The position numbers were made by a program, and so were the translations under genes. A DNA stretch of 64,000 bases, taken from an uncultured Pseudomonadota bacterium. GTDB taxonomy: Bacteria > Pseudomonadota > Gammaproteobacteria > Steroidobacterales > Steroidobacteraceae. Every line of letters starts with the position of its first letter. Positions within the stretch are counted from its first letter, which is position 1. This document shows positions 1-12,612 of this stretch, piece after piece. The stretch covers positions 1 through 64,000 of the forward strand of contig CAMLGF010000001.1 in NCBI GenBank assembly GCA_946479515.1, written 5' to 3'. The notes under the pieces were generated by a model. That model did not search any database. It saw nothing but the letters and a program-made list of their open reading frames with translations, and was not told where the DNA came from.

Positions 1-1695
1 CTCGTCGTGCAGGTGCCCATCGACAAGATCAACTCGGTGATGACGCACGAAGGCCAGTGGAAGGAACGCGGCCTCGGCGACACCGGCGAAACCTATCTCG
101 TGTCCGCGGCCGACGGCACGCCGCGTTCGGTGGCGCGCGGCGCGGTGGAAGACCTCGACGGCTACGCCGAGACGGTCGAGGCCGCGGGCTTCGCCCGAGG
201 CGTGGCCAATGCCGTCAAGACCAAGGGCACCAGCATCGGTCTGGTGCCGATCAAGACGCGCGCGATCACCGAGGTGTTCGAGAAGAATGCCTCGGGCTTC
301 GGCGTGTACCCGAACTTTGCGGGCGTGGAAGTGCTGGGCGCCTATGCACCGCTCGACGTGCTGGGGCTGCGCTGGGCCATCGTCGCCGAGGAGAATGCCG
401 ACGAGGCGTTCGCGCCGGTGGCGGCGGTGCGCAAGAAGGTGATGATCTGGGCGTCGGGCATCGCCTTCGGGCTGTTGATCCTGGGTATCGGCGTGGCCTT
501 CGTGCTCGAGCGCTCCGTCACCAGGCCCATCACCAAGATCCAGGACACGGTGACCGCGATCTCGGAGGGTAATTTCACGGCGCGCTCGGACCTGGGCGGC
601 GACGATGAATTCGGCCAGCTCTCGCGCGCCTTCGACAACCTGCTCGACGACCGCGTGGCGCGCCTCGCCGAAGCCGAGCGCGAGAACGAAGACCTCAACA
701 ACTCGGTGGTGCAGCTGTTGCAGGCCGTGGCGCAGCTCTCCAACAAGGACCTCACCGCCAAGGCGCCGGTCACCGCGAACGTGATCGGCACCGTGTCGGA
801 CTCGATCAATCTGCTGGCGCACGAGACCGGCCGCGTGCTCTCGGAAGTGACCAGCATCGCCGCGCAGGTGAAGCTCTCCACCGAGCGCGTAAAGCGTCAG
901 GCCGAGTCGGTGAACGCCACCGCCGCGGCCGAACGCTCGGACGTGGAACGCGCCAGCGAGAACCTGGCGAACGCGAACAAGGTCATGACCCAGGTGGCCG
1001 AGCTGGCCGCGGCCTCCAACCGCGCCGCCGAGCAGGCGACCACCTCCACGGTCACGGCGCTTGCCTCGGTGAACGAGACCGTGCGCGGCATGGAGGGCAT
1101 CCGCGAATCCATCGCCGAGGCCGAGAAGCGCATCAAGCGCCTGGGCGAACGCTCACAGGAAATCACCGGCATCGTGAACCTCATCAACACGATTGCCGAA
1201 CGCACGCACGTGCTGGCGTTGAATGCCTCGATGCAGGCGGCCGCCGCCGGCGATGCGGGCCGCGGCTTCGCCATCGTGGCGGAAGAAGTGCAGCGCCTCG
1301 CCGAGAGCTCGCGCCAGGCGACCCAGCAGATCGCGCAGCTGGTGAACAACATTCAGATCGAGACCGCAGACACCATCAATACAGTGAACAAGACCATCTC
1401 GCAGGTGGTGTCGGGATCGGAGCTCGCGGCGAAGTCCGGCCAGCAGATGCGCGCGACGCAGCAGTCCACGGCATCGCTCGTGGAGCTGGTGAAGCGCATC
1501 ACCTCCTCCGCGCAGGTGCAGATGAAGATCGCCACCGAGCTGCGCAATCGCGTGCATCAGATCGGCGCGAGCACCGAGAAGACCGCGGCGGAGATTCTGC
1601 TGCAGTCGGAGGCGACCACCGACCTGTCGAAATCCGCTGACCGCCTCGTGGAGTCCGTGCGCGTGTTCAAACTACCCAGCAACCGGGCTGCCTGA
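1..1695 (+). CDS. Methyl-accepting chemotaxis protein, PilJ-like (5' partial)
   Basis: Membrane chemoreceptor that passes a periplasmic signal to the CheA-type kinase encoded next. The frame is open from the first base (LVVQVPIDKIN...), so the start lies outside the window and the internal GTG at 7 is not a real start. Visible parts in order: the end of a Cache-type sensor domain (motif GDTGETYLVSAADG), one transmembrane helix (about nt 440-510), a HAMP domain (about 511-660), and a signalling domain whose hairpin tip reads HVLALNASMQAAAAGDAGRG with FAIVAEEVQRLAESS after it. The Asn-Ala-Ser-Met variant of the tip and the cytoplasmic segment resemble PilJ-type receptors more than classical Tar/Tsr. 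The kinase starts 6 nt downstream. No CheB/CheR methylation pentapeptide is seen at the C-terminus (SNRAA). Class is certain; the PilJ-like assignment is moderate. Confidence 0.9.
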   Translation, partial: LVVQVPIDKINSVMTHEGQWKERGLGDTGETYLVSAADGTPRSVARGAVEDLDGYAETVEAAGFARGVANAVKTKGTSIGLVPIKTRAITEVFEKNASGFGVYPNFAGVEVLGAYAPLDVLGLRWAIVAEENADEAFAPVAAVRKKVMIWASGIAFGLLILGIGVAFVLERSVTRPITKIQDTVTAISEGNFTARSDLGGDDEFGQLSRAFDNLLDDRVARLAEAERENEDLNNSVVQLLQAVAQLSNKDLTAKAPVTANVIGTVSDSINLLAHETGRVLSEVTSIAAQVKLSTERVKRQAESVNATAAAERSDVERASENLANANKVMTQVAELAAASNRAAEQATTSTVTALASVNETVRGMEGIRESIAEAEKRIKRLGERSQEITGIVNLINTIAERTHVLALNASMQAAAAGDAGRGFAIVAEEVQRLAESSRQATQQIAQLVNNIQIETADTINTVNKTISQVVSGSELAAKSGQQMRATQQSTASLVELVKRITSSAQVQMKIATELRNRVHQIGASTEKTAAEILLQSEATTDLSKSADRLVESVRVFKLPSNRAA

Positions 1696-1701
1696 GACCG
1701 C

Positions 1702-4515
1702 GTGATGCGAGGGCAGGATCTACTCACCGCACTCGCTGACGAGCTCCGGAGCCTGGCGCCGGAGCTCACGGCCGCGTATGACGCGGGGAATTCGGATGAC
1801 GTCTATGTAACGTCCGTGTCGCGGCTTTCTGAAGCCGCGGGATACATGGGCCTGGCGGGCGTGCAGCGCATCGCCGCCTGCGTGCTCGACAACCTGGCGC
1901 ACATCTCGCACGAGCCGGATGAACGCGTGCTCACGCGCGCGTTCTTCGCCGACTGGCCGCGCATGCTGGAGAAACATCTGCGGCGGGCCGGCGAGGCCGA
2001 GCCCATCGACGCCCTGCTCGCCCATTTCGGCGGGGACTGGGTGCCGCTGCCGCTGTCGGCAGATGGGCTGGCGGCGTTGCGCGCCGAGCTCGAGGCATCC
2101 AAGGACATCGGCGCGGCCCTCGACGAAAGCGAGCAGGCGGCGCCCGAGGCGCTGAGCGCGGAAGACCTGTCATTGCAGGTGTCACCGGACGTGGATGCGG
2201 CGCTGCTCGAGGCCTTTCTGCACGACTCGCCACCGCAGGCCGCGGAGGTGACCCAGTCGGTGCAGGGCTGGATTGCGGATCCGGCGCAGGCGGAGTTGCT
2301 GCGCAATGCCAAGCGCTCGGCGCACACGCTCAAGGGCTCGGCGAACATTCTGGGAGTCCGCGGCGTGGCCAAGCTTGCGCATAGGCTGGAGGACATCCTG
2401 GAGATCTGCGAGGCGGACGCGGCGGCGCCGTCGCCGCGGCGCGCGCAGGCGCTGGCGTCGGCGGCCGACTGCCTGGAGCAGATGGTGGCGGCGGTGGCCG
2501 GAGAGGATTCGCCTCCCGACAATGCGCTGGGCGTCATCGCCATGCTGGACGCGGCGCGCAGCAATGAATCGGCGGCGAGCGATGCTGAGCTGGTCTTGCC
2601 TGTGGCATCTGTGCCGGCCGCGTCGGTGGCCGAAACCCGGAATTACCACGAGAACCTTCACCCGGCACCGCTCAAGGCGACGACTCGGGTACCGACGCGG
2701 TTGTTGGACGAGCTGGTGCGAATGGTGGGCGAGCTCACGATCAAGGTGGGCGAGCTGGACCAGGAGCTGAAGGGTGCGGCGGGGCACTCGCGCCAGCTGG
2801 TGGAACAGGATCGCGGCATTCAGAAGCGGTTGTTCGAGCTGGAGAACGCTGTGGACATCCGCGGGGTCGCGGCGCGCCACAAGCTGCATGCCGTGGGTAC
2901 GCCGAATGCGTCGTTCAAGGGCGATTTCGATTCGCTGGAGATGGACCAGTACAGCGAGGTCCAGTCGATCACGCGCGCGCTCATGGAGGAGTCCACCGAC
3001 GCCCGCGACCTGGGGCTCGGCATCAAGGATGAGCTCGCGGGCCTTGCCGGCATCCTGCACCAGCAGCAGCGCCTGCTACGCGAGTTGCAGCACCTGGCGT
3101 CACAGACGCGCATGGCGCCGGTCGAGACCATCGTGCCGCGCCTGCAGCGCAACGTACGGCAGACGGCGGCGGCCACGCACAAACAGGCCAGGCTCGACGT
3201 GGTGGGCCAGGACATCCTGGTCGACACCGAAGTCCTGAACCAGCTCATCGACCCGCTGCTGCACATCCTGCGCAATGCCGTGGACCACGGCCTCGAACCG
3301 GTCGAGGAACGCCTCGCGCTCGGCAAGCCCGCCACCGGCACCATCACGCTCACGGTCACCCGCCGCGGCCAGGTGGTCACCGTGCAGGTCGCCGACGACG
3401 GCCGCGGCCTCGATCTCGCGCACATTCGCAGCAAGGCGATCGAGCGCGGACTGCTGCCCGCGGACGCCGCGCTCTCCGACGCCGAGACCGCCCGCCTCAC
3501 GCTGCTGCCAGGCTTTTCAACGCGCGACGCGGTCACGGAGATCTCCGGCCGCGGCGTGGGTCTGGACGTGGTGGCCACGCGCCTGCGCGCGCTGGCCGGT
3601 TCCATCGACATCCGCTCGACCGCCGGCCGCGGGCTCACCCTCGAGCTGCGCTTCCAGGCCTCACTGGTGGCGACGCATGCCCTGTTCGTGCGCGACGGCG
3701 GCCAGGTGTTCGGTCTCGCCAGCCATACCGTGCAACGCGCGATTCCCGCGGTAGCCGTCGAACTGCGACGCGAAGACGGTGTGCTGTATGCCGACGCGGA
3801 TTCGCATCGCTATGCCGCCGTCGAGCTCAGTGCCCTCACCGGGCTGGCGCCGGCGACGAACGTCGACCGCCGCAACATGGTGGTGGTGGATACCGACAAC
3901 GGCCCCATCGGCGTGCTGGTGGATGCCGTGCTCGACGCCAGCGAACTGGTGACGCGCCCCGCGGGCCGCTTCCTCAAGCGCATCCCCGGCGTGGCGGGCA
4001 TCGGCCTCACCGCCGATGGCAGCGTGGTGCCACTGCTCGACGTCGCGGAACTCGCGCGCACGCCGCGCGATCACGCGCTGCGCGCCGCCGCCGAAGCGCG
4101 CGATGCCGCCCACCCGGTGCGCCGCTCGCGCGTGCTCATCGCGGACGATTCGCTGTCGGTGCGCCGCGCCGTGGCCACCCTGCTCGAAGACCATGGATAC
4201 GAGGTGGTGCAGGCCCGCGACGGGCTCGAGGCCGCCCGGGCCCTCGAAGCGGCGCGCCCCGATGCTCTGCTCACCGACCTGGAAATGCCCAACATGAACG
4301 GCCTGGAACTCGCCGCGCACGCGCGCTCACGCCCCGAGCTCGCCAGCGTGCCAATCATCATGATCACCTCGCGCTCGATGGACAAACACCGTCGCCAGGC
4401 CATGTCCCTGGGCGTGGACGTTTACCTGACCAAACCGTACACCGACCAAGAGCTTCTGCAACACGTGGCCACCGCCGTCACCGGGCGCGTCGAAATGCGC
4501 GCTGCCGCCGGCTAG
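1702..4515 (+). CDS. CheA/ChpA-like hybrid chemotaxis histidine kinase
   Basis: Chemosensory kinase of about 937 residues. Order of parts: an N-terminal Hpt-like helical region lacking an obvious phosphorylatable His; a true Hpt domain (His208 in SAHTLKGSA); a P3/dimerisation region (about 330-440); a HATPase domain with N box LLHILRNAVDHG (about 513-530) and G boxes (DDGRGLD, GRGVGLDVV); a CheW-like coupling domain (about 640-780); and a C-terminal receiver (about 810-930) with Asp859 in LLTDLEMPNMNG and Lys in LTKPYT. This matches ChpA-type kinases but is far shorter than Pseudomonas ChpA, which carries many Hpt domains. The start is GTG at 1702 or the next codon ATG at 1705, 6 nt after the receptor stop. 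It is presumably co-transcribed with the receptor and the response regulator 18 nt downstream. Function in pilus control is inferred from the neighbours. Confidence 0.92.
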   Translation: MMRGQDLLTALADELRSLAPELTAAYDAGNSDDVYVTSVSRLSEAAGYMGLAGVQRIAACVLDNLAHISHEPDERVLTRAFFADWPRMLEKHLRRAGEAEPIDALLAHFGGDWVPLPLSADGLAALRAELEASKDIGAALDESEQAAPEALSAEDLSLQVSPDVDAALLEAFLHDSPPQAAEVTQSVQGWIADPAQAELLRNAKRSAHTLKGSANILGVRGVAKLAHRLEDILEICEADAAAPSPRRAQALASAADCLEQMVAAVAGEDSPPDNALGVIAMLDAARSNESAASDAELVLPVASVPAASVAETRNYHENLHPAPLKATTRVPTRLLDELVRMVGELTIKVGELDQELKGAAGHSRQLVEQDRGIQKRLFELENAVDIRGVAARHKLHAVGTPNASFKGDFDSLEMDQYSEVQSITRALMEESTDARDLGLGIKDELAGLAGILHQQQRLLRELQHLASQTRMAPVETIVPRLQRNVRQTAAATHKQARLDVVGQDILVDTEVLNQLIDPLLHILRNAVDHGLEPVEERLALGKPATGTITLTVTRRGQVVTVQVADDGRGLDLAHIRSKAIERGLLPADAALSDAETARLTLLPGFSTRDAVTEISGRGVGLDVVATRLRALAGSIDIRSTAGRGLTLELRFQASLVATHALFVRDGGQVFGLASHTVQRAIPAVAVELRREDGVLYADADSHRYAAVELSALTGLAPATNVDRRNMVVVDTDNGPIGVLVDAVLDASELVTRPAGRFLKRIPGVAGIGLTADGSVVPLLDVAELARTPRDHALRAAAEARDAAHPVRRSRVLIADDSLSVRRAVATLLEDHGYEVVQARDGLEAARALEAARPDALLTDLEMPNMNGLELAAHARSRPELASVPIIMITSRSMDKHRRQAMSLGVDVYLTKPYTDQELLQHVATAVTGRVEMRAAAG

Positions 4516-4533
4516 CCACACAAGGGATTGACA

Positions 4534-6327
4534 ATGAGTAATAAGACACGCGTGCTCCATGTCCGAGTCGTCGGCTTCTCCGCTCCCGAGCGCCAGATGC
4601 TGAACTCGATCTTTCTGCTGTCGGTCGCACCGGCACGCCAGATCGGCTACAAGCTCTGGAATCCGGAAGCCGGCATCGCACCGGACATGTACCTGCTGGA
4701 CGGCGACAGCGACAGCGCGGTCGCGAGCTGGCAGGCCACGTTCTCCAGCACTTCCGACCGCACGCTGGTGGTTGGCTCGAAGAACGTCGATCTCGGCGTC
4801 GCCTCGGCCGCCCGTCCGCTGGGCCTGAAAGTGGTGGGGGCCATGGATCGGCTGGCGATCGCGCTGCAGAACGCCGCGCTCAACAAGGAATCCGCATTGC
4901 ACGACGTGTCCGGACCGCGCGCGGGCACGCTGCCGACCGGCAGCGACAGTCGCAACGACATCAGCGCACCCGCGGCCGCCAGGCCCGATGCGAGCCTGCC
5001 GCGCTCCTCGACGGGCTCCACGGTGCAGCAACCCAAGCTCGGCGCGGGCATGAACGGCCCGGCGCCGTTCTCGGCCACCGCGGCAGGATCCACGCTGGCG
5101 GGCGCCGCCAGTGCGGCCACGCTCGCGAGCGCCGCCCATGCGGCGCTGGCGGCGGGCGCAGCGGGCACATCGGGTACGACCGCGTCGCCCGGCGCGGGTA
5201 GTTTGGCCGGCACGGCGGGAACGGCAGCCTCGTCCAGCGCGGGCGCGGCCGCAGCGCAGTCGAACGCGGCTGCCGCTTCCACGGTATCGAGTGCGGGTGC
5301 GGCATCCACCGTGTCCAGCGCGGCTGCAGCCTCGCCTCTGTCGAGCGCGGTTGCCGCCTCCACTCTGTCGAGCGCGGCTGCCGCCTCCACTCTGTCGAGC
5401 GCGGCTGCCGCCGCGACGCTCTCCGGCTCGGCCGCCACCCACGTGGCCAGCTCGACACTCTCGAGTGCGGCCGCGACGGCCGCGACGCCTCCCATGACGG
5501 CCACAGTTCCGGCTGCCACCGTGTTGCCGCATGTCACGTTGCAGCCGAGCGTTGCGCCGCCCACAGAACGCGCGCTCGAGAAGTCCTTGAACGAGAAAGC
5601 GGTGACGGAAAAGGCTGTCGAGCGCATCCTCGCCGACAAGACCGGCGAGAAATCCGCCGACAAGCCGGCGCTGCCCCCGACCAGTGGCGCGACTCCCCTG
5701 TCGCCCTCGGCGCTGGCCGCGGCCGTGGCGCCGAGCGCCGGCCGCGCCAACCTGCGCGTGGTGCCCAATCCGACACCGCCCTTGTCGGCCTCACTACCCG
5801 CCTCGGCCCGATTTGCCGACCTGCCCTTGAATGCGACCGCGACGACGCCGGTACTGAAGCCGGAAACGCCGGCGGCGCCGGCGCCCGCCGCAGCACCGCC
5901 GCCCGCTCCGGTGGCGCCGGCGGCCGCGATTCCCACGCCGAAACACGAGGAACACAACTTCCGCGTGCTGGCCGTGGACGACAGTCCGCTGATGCGCACC
6001 TTCCTGCAGAACAAGCTGCAGCCCTACGGCATCAGCCCGGAATTCGCCTCCTCGGGCGAGGAAGCGCTGTTCAAGATCTCCAAGCAGCATTTCGACATGA
6101 TCTTCCTCGACGTCATGCTGCCCGGCATGGACGGCTACGACGTCTGCAAGATGATCAAGAAGAACAAGGACAACAACCTGATGAAGGTGGTGATGCTCAC
6201 CAGCAAGGACAAGACCTTCGACAAGATCCGCGGCACGATGGCCGGCTGCGATGGCTACCTCACCAAACCGGTGGATGAGCTCAAACTGCGCGCGATCATT
6301 GAGCGCCACACGGTCACGCGGAAGTGA
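4534..6327 (+). CDS. Response regulator with receiver-like N-terminus and Ala/Ser/Thr repeat linker
   Basis: About 597 residues. The C-terminal receiver (about 475-595) is canonical: acidic pocket in VLAVDDSPLMRTF, phospho-acceptor Asp526 in MIFLDVMLPGMDG, and Lys in YLTKPVDE, as in PilG/CheY-type output proteins. The first 115 residues look like a degenerate receiver fold (VLHVRVVGFSAPERQML...). Between them lies a linker of about 340 residues that is rich in Ala, Ser, Thr and Pro, with six tandem nine-residue repeats and a charged patch (about 350-380, EKALN/ADKTGEKSADK). No DNA-binding or enzymatic domain is visible, so output is likely through protein contacts. The ATG at 4534 is preferred because AGGGA lies 6 nt upstream; the in-frame TTG at 4528 overlaps that spacing. 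The kinase gene follows after 7 nt. Confidence 0.88.
   Translation: MSNKTRVLHVRVVGFSAPERQMLNSIFLLSVAPARQIGYKLWNPEAGIAPDMYLLDGDSDSAVASWQATFSSTSDRTLVVGSKNVDLGVASAARPLGLKVVGAMDRLAIALQNAALNKESALHDVSGPRAGTLPTGSDSRNDISAPAAARPDASLPRSSTGSTVQQPKLGAGMNGPAPFSATAAGSTLAGAASAATLASAAHAALAAGAAGTSGTTASPGAGSLAGTAGTAASSSAGAAAAQSNAAAASTVSSAGAASTVSSAAAASPLSSAVAASTLSSAAAASTLSSAAAAATLSGSAATHVASSTLSSAAATAATPPMTATVPAATVLPHVTLQPSVAPPTERALEKSLNEKAVTEKAVERILADKTGEKSADKPALPPTSGATPLSPSALAAAVAPSAGRANLRVVPNPTPPLSASLPASARFADLPLNATATTPVLKPETPAAPAPAAAPPPAPVAPAAAIPTPKHEEHNFRVLAVDDSPLMRTFLQNKLQPYGISPEFASSGEEALFKISKQHFDMIFLDVMLPGMDGYDVCKMIKKNKDNNLMKVVMLTSKDKTFDKIRGTMAGCDGYLTKPVDELKLRAIIERHTVTRK
5266..5427 (+). repeat. Six tandem 27-bp coding repeats
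   Basis: Six in-frame units of 27 bp encode nine-residue blocks: AAAASTVSS, AGAASTVSS, AAAASPLSS, AVAASTLSS, AAAASTLSS and AAAAATLSG. Units 4 and 5 are nearly identical in DNA (differing at one base within the first codons), while units 1, 2 and 6 have diverged. A further STLSSAAAT copy follows near 5450-5475. The block lies in the flexible linker of the response regulator, so copy number can change without a frameshift. Confidence 0.9.
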
Positions 6328-6334
6328 TGCGGCC

Positions 6335-7728
<1,394 letters not shown>

Positions 7729-7732
<4 letters not shown>

Positions 7733-8172
7733 TAGGTCTTGTAGGGCAGGAACTTCCCGCTCATCGAAATGTTCACGCGGTCGCCCTTGGGATCGGGCTC
7801 GCGGGTGATCGCCATCCGGAAGTCGATGGCACTCATGATGCCGTCGCCGAATTCCTCGTGGATGAGCTCCTTGAACGTGGTTCCGTACACGTTCACCAGC
7901 TCGTAGAAGCGGTAGATCAGCGGATCGGTGGGCACCGCCGTCGGCAGCGAGCCCTTGTAGGGAACCTGCTGCAAAAGGGCCACGGCATCCGCGGACAATT
8001 CGAGCAGTCTGCCGGCTGCCTCGGCCTGCGCGGCCGTGAGGCTCATCTGCCCGAGCAGCGCCGCCGTCGCCCACTCCTTGCTCGCGCCGAGCGCCGCCGC
8101 GAGATCGCTCCAGCGCAGCCGCTTGCGTAGTTTGGCCGCCAGGATGGCGGCGGTGACGTCCTCGCGATTCAT
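7729..8172 (-). CDS. cynS: Cyanate hydratase (cyanase)
   Basis: Decomposes cyanate with bicarbonate to ammonia and CO2 in the cytoplasm. The 147-residue product fits the family length (E. coli 156). It has the N-terminal helical domain (LRWSDLAAALGASKEWATAALLGQ) and the catalytic C-terminal domain with the Arg and Glu of LIYRFYELVNVYG and the Ser of GIMSAIDF, which correspond to the known catalytic Arg-Glu-Ser trio. The start is ATG at 8172 (MNREDVTAA), preceded by GGAGG; the frame upstream to 8283 has no family similarity. No cynT carbonic anhydrase, cynR or cynX is adjacent, so it stands alone, convergent with the kinase gene. Confidence 0.95.
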
Positions 8173-8322
8173 GCAAACCTCCGATGGCGTAAGTGCCCTC
8201 GTCGGAAAGCAGGAAGCGTGCCAGCACGGCGGCGGAGCTGGCCGCGCAGCGCGGCCGGCGCCGCGGGGCACTGCGCGATTCATGCGCAGGCCCCGGGGCC
8301 CGTTGCACGCAAATGGTGAGGA

Positions 8323-9993
8323 TCAGTTGGCGGCCAGCGCCTTCTTGCGCGCGGCCTCGAACTCGTCACCGGGATTCCACGCGGGCATCTCGTCGGCTTG
8401 CGCGACCAGCCAGCCGCTGTAGAAGCCCAGCGTGGCGTCCTCGATCATGCCGTCGAACACCCAGCTGTCGTCGATCTCGTCGCTGGGCTGGTGGTAGATG
8501 TGCTCCTCCCACTCCTCTTTCGCCTTGCGGCCCCAGCCGGCGGGCTTGCCGATGTAATCGGTGCCCGAGTCGAAGTACATCGCAGGCACGCCGATCTTGG
8601 CGAAGTTGAACTGGTCCGAGCGGTAGAAGTAACCGCGGTCTGGGAACTGGTCGGGCACCACCACCCGGCCCTGCTTCGCGACCAGCGCCTTGACGATGCC
8701 GTCGAGCGAGGACTTGCCGAAGCCGATGTAGGTGATGTCGCGGGTGCGACCCTGGTAGTTGCCGCCGTCGTAGTTGATGTTGGCGGCGATCTTGCCGGGC
8801 GGGATGGACGGATGCAGTGAGAAGTACTTGCTGCCCAGCAGGCCCTGCTCCTCGGCCGCCACGAACAGGATCAGTACCGAACGCCGCGGCCTCTCGGGCA
8901 GCGCGGCGAACGCGCGCGCGATGGCCATCACCTGCGCGCAACCGGTGGCGTTGTCCTCGGCGCCGTTGTAGATGTTGTCGCCCGTCTTGTCGGCCTCGCC
9001 GATACCGAAATGATCGTGGTGCGCGGTGTAGACCACGACTTCGTCCTTGAGCTTGGGGTCGCTGCCCGGCAGCAGGCCGGCGACATTGCCGGTTTGCACA
9101 CGCGAGACCTTGTTGGTGAAGTCGATCGAAGTCGTCAGCGACAGCGGCACGGGCTTGAACGCGCGGCTGCGGGCGGCCTTGACGAGCTTGTCCAGATCAT
9201 GGCCCCCGGCCTTGAGCAGCCGGCGCGCGGCGTCCTCCGTGGCCCAGGCCTTGAGCTGCACGCGTGGTTCGCCTTCGTCCGGCAGCTCGAACTGCTCGCC
9301 GCCCCAGGACGACTGCACCACCTGCCAGGGATAACCGGCCGACGGCGTGGTGTGGATGATGATGGCCCCCGCGGCACCGTGGCGGGCGGCGCTCTCGTAC
9401 TTGTAGGTCCAGCGGCCGTAGTAGAGGCGCGTCTTGCCGGCGAACAGCTTGTCGTCCCAGTCGGGGTCGTTGTTGAGCATGACCAGGACCTTGCCCTTCA
9501 CGTCCACGCCCTTGAAGTCGTTCCACTGGTACTCGGGGGCGTCGATGCCGTAGCCCACGAAGATCAGTTCCGCGTTCTTGAATCCGGCGGTCTCGGTCTG
9601 CACGCCGGAGCTCGCGATGTAGTCGTCGGAGAGCTTGAGGGCGACATCGCCCTTCTTGCCGGAGAAAGTCCATTGAGCGGGCAAGTGAGCCGTGGTGCCC
9701 ACCACGTCCACGGGCTGGTCATACCGGCCCTCGCCGGCGCCGGGCTGGTAGCCCAGGGAGCGCAGCTCGTTGGCGAGATACAACCGCGCCAGCGCGTCGC
9801 CGCGCGATGCCGGGCCGCGGCCTTCGAGCAGGTCGTCGGCGAGCACGCGGATCGGCGCTTCGAGCGAGCCTGGGTTGATCTGGGCCTTGGCGGTGGCTTC
9901 GACCTGGGCGGGGATGTCGTAGGACGGTGTGGCAGCATGCGCCGACGCCGCCGTGATGGCGGCAACGGCCGCCAGGATCTTCAGTTCACGCAT
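8323..9993 (-). CDS. Secreted M28-family zinc metallopeptidase with PA-like insert
   Basis: Predicted periplasmic aminopeptidase, 556 residues. A signal peptide opens the protein (MRELKILAAVAAITAASAHA), and the start is ATG at 9993 with GAAGGA about 8 nt upstream. A PA-type domain (about 130-270, around HGAAGAIIIH) precedes the M28 catalytic domain. Metal ligands are visible in YTAHHDHFGIG, NGAEDNATG (Asp and the following Asn/Thr region) and the catalytic pair FVAAEEQGLLG, with a late YRSDQFNFAK motif and a final His region (EEHIYHQPSDE). These are the hallmarks of the family with two zinc ions. It follows cynS in direction but is separated by about 150 bases, so co-transcription is uncertain. 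Confidence 0.93.
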   Translation of the reverse strand: MRELKILAAVAAITAASAHAATPSYDIPAQVEATAKAQINPGSLEAPIRVLADDLLEGRGPASRGDALARLYLANELRSLGYQPGAGEGRYDQPVDVVGTTAHLPAQWTFSGKKGDVALKLSDDYIASSGVQTETAGFKNAELIFVGYGIDAPEYQWNDFKGVDVKGKVLVMLNNDPDWDDKLFAGKTRLYYGRWTYKYESAARHGAAGAIIIHTTPSAGYPWQVVQSSWGGEQFELPDEGEPRVQLKAWATEDAARRLLKAGGHDLDKLVKAARSRAFKPVPLSLTTSIDFTNKVSRVQTGNVAGLLPGSDPKLKDEVVVYTAHHDHFGIGEADKTGDNIYNGAEDNATGCAQVMAIARAFAALPERPRRSVLILFVAAEEQGLLGSKYFSLHPSIPPGKIAANINYDGGNYQGRTRDITYIGFGKSSLDGIVKALVAKQGRVVVPDQFPDRGYFYRSDQFNFAKIGVPAMYFDSGTDYIGKPAGWGRKAKEEWEEHIYHQPSDEIDDSWVFDGMIEDATLGFYSGWLVAQADEMPAWNPGDEFEAARKKALAAN

Positions 9994-10076
9994 GAGGGTT
10001 CCTTCTGGGCGGGGCCCGATGGCCGCCATTGTGATCGGATGCCCGGGCCATGCCAATCGATACGGGACCCCCCTAT

Positions 10077-11449
<1,373 letters not shown>

Positions 11450-11453
<4 letters not shown>

Positions 11454-12571
11454 TGTTTCTGTCCTTTGCGTCCTGCCGGGCTCGCCGGGGAATGCGCGAC
11501 GTGTTCGGCACGTCCGGCATCCTTGATGCGAGCCACCAGCTTCTTAACGTCCTGCACTTTTGACTTGGGCGCGACCAGCACGGCATCGGCGGTTTCCACG
11601 ATCACCATGTCCTGAAGTCCGAGGGCCGCCACGAGCCGGCTGTCCGAATGCACGTAGCAGCCGTGCGTGTCTTCGAGCAGCGCGTCGCCGCGCACCACGT
11701 TGCCACGTTCGTCGGCCGGCATCACCTCGTGCAACGCAGCCCAGGAACCCACGTCGTTCCAGCCGGCATCCAGCGGCGTCATCACCGCGTCGCGGGTCTT
11801 TTCCATCACCGCATAGTCGATGGAATCGCTGCGGCAGGCGGCGAAGACGGCCTCGTCGACGCGTGTGAAATCCTTCTCGCGCACTGCCGTGGCGTTGGCA
11901 CGCGCGCACACTTCCGCGATGTCCGGCGCGTGCTGCGCGAGTTCGTCCAGGTAGCGGCGCGCGCCGAACAGGAACATGCCGGAATTCCAGAAGTAATCCC
12001 CGGAGGCGACGAATTCCTTGGCGCGCTTGAGATCAGGCTTTTCGACGAACTGGGCGATGGGCACCACGCCCGTCGCGCCAGGCTTGCCCTGCGAGCGCAG
12101 ATAGCCATAGCCCGTCTCCGGCGTGCGCGCCACGGTGCCGAAGGCCACCAGCTTGCCCGCCGCCGCGGCCGGCAGCGCGCGCTGGATGGCGGCCTGGAAT
12201 GCCGGCAGATCGCCCAGCACGTGATCGGCCGGCAGCACCAGGATCAGCGCATCGTCGCCCGCGATGCGCAGCGCCGTGTGCGCCGCCAGGCCGATGGCCG
12301 GCGCGGTATTGCGCCCCACCGGTTCGAGCAGGATCGACGAGGGCGGCAGGCCCATCTCGTGCAACTGCTCGGCTACCAGGAAGCGGTGCGCTTCGTTGCA
12401 CACGACAATGGGGGCCAGCGCGCCGGGAAAGCCCATCAACCGGGCCGCCGTCTCCTGGATCATCGTGCGTTCGCCCGTGAGGGCCAGCAGCTGCTTGGGC
12501 AGCAGTTCGCGCGACAGCGGCCAGAGCCGGGTGCCGGAGCCACCGGAGAGGATCACGGGGACGAGGTTCAT
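11450..12571 (-). CDS. manC: Mannose-1-phosphate guanylyltransferase (short form)
   Basis: Makes GDP-mannose from mannose-1-phosphate and GTP. The 373-residue product has the nucleotidyl-binding signature VPVILSGGSGTRLWPLSRE at the N-terminus, the PKQLLAL motif, and FVEKPDLKRAKEF. It ends soon after the left-handed helix region and lacks the phosphomannose isomerase (cupin) domain of the bifunctional AlgA/ManC form, so mannose-6-phosphate must be made by another gene that is not in this window. The ATG at 12571 faces the divergent vapB promoter region. Overlaps algC by 4 bases. Confidence 0.93.
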
Positions 12572-12612
12572 GGAGTGCGGATGGTACGCGGTTTATTGGA
12601 GATGGTCATAAA

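Noticed and set aside
4528..4533. TTG at 4528 as start of the response regulator
   Set aside because: The ATG two codons later has a well-spaced AGGGA; TTG would leave too little space.
5266..5427. CRISPR-like array
   Set aside because: Units are contiguous 27-mers in frame with no spacers; it is a coding repeat. No CRISPR array or cas gene was seen anywhere.
4647..6014. Long minus-strand reading frame (455 codons) with Ala/Val-rich product, and a second one at 4327-5532
   Set aside because: Both are antisense to the repeat linker and receiver of a clear gene; composition mirrors the GC-rich repeat and no domain fits.
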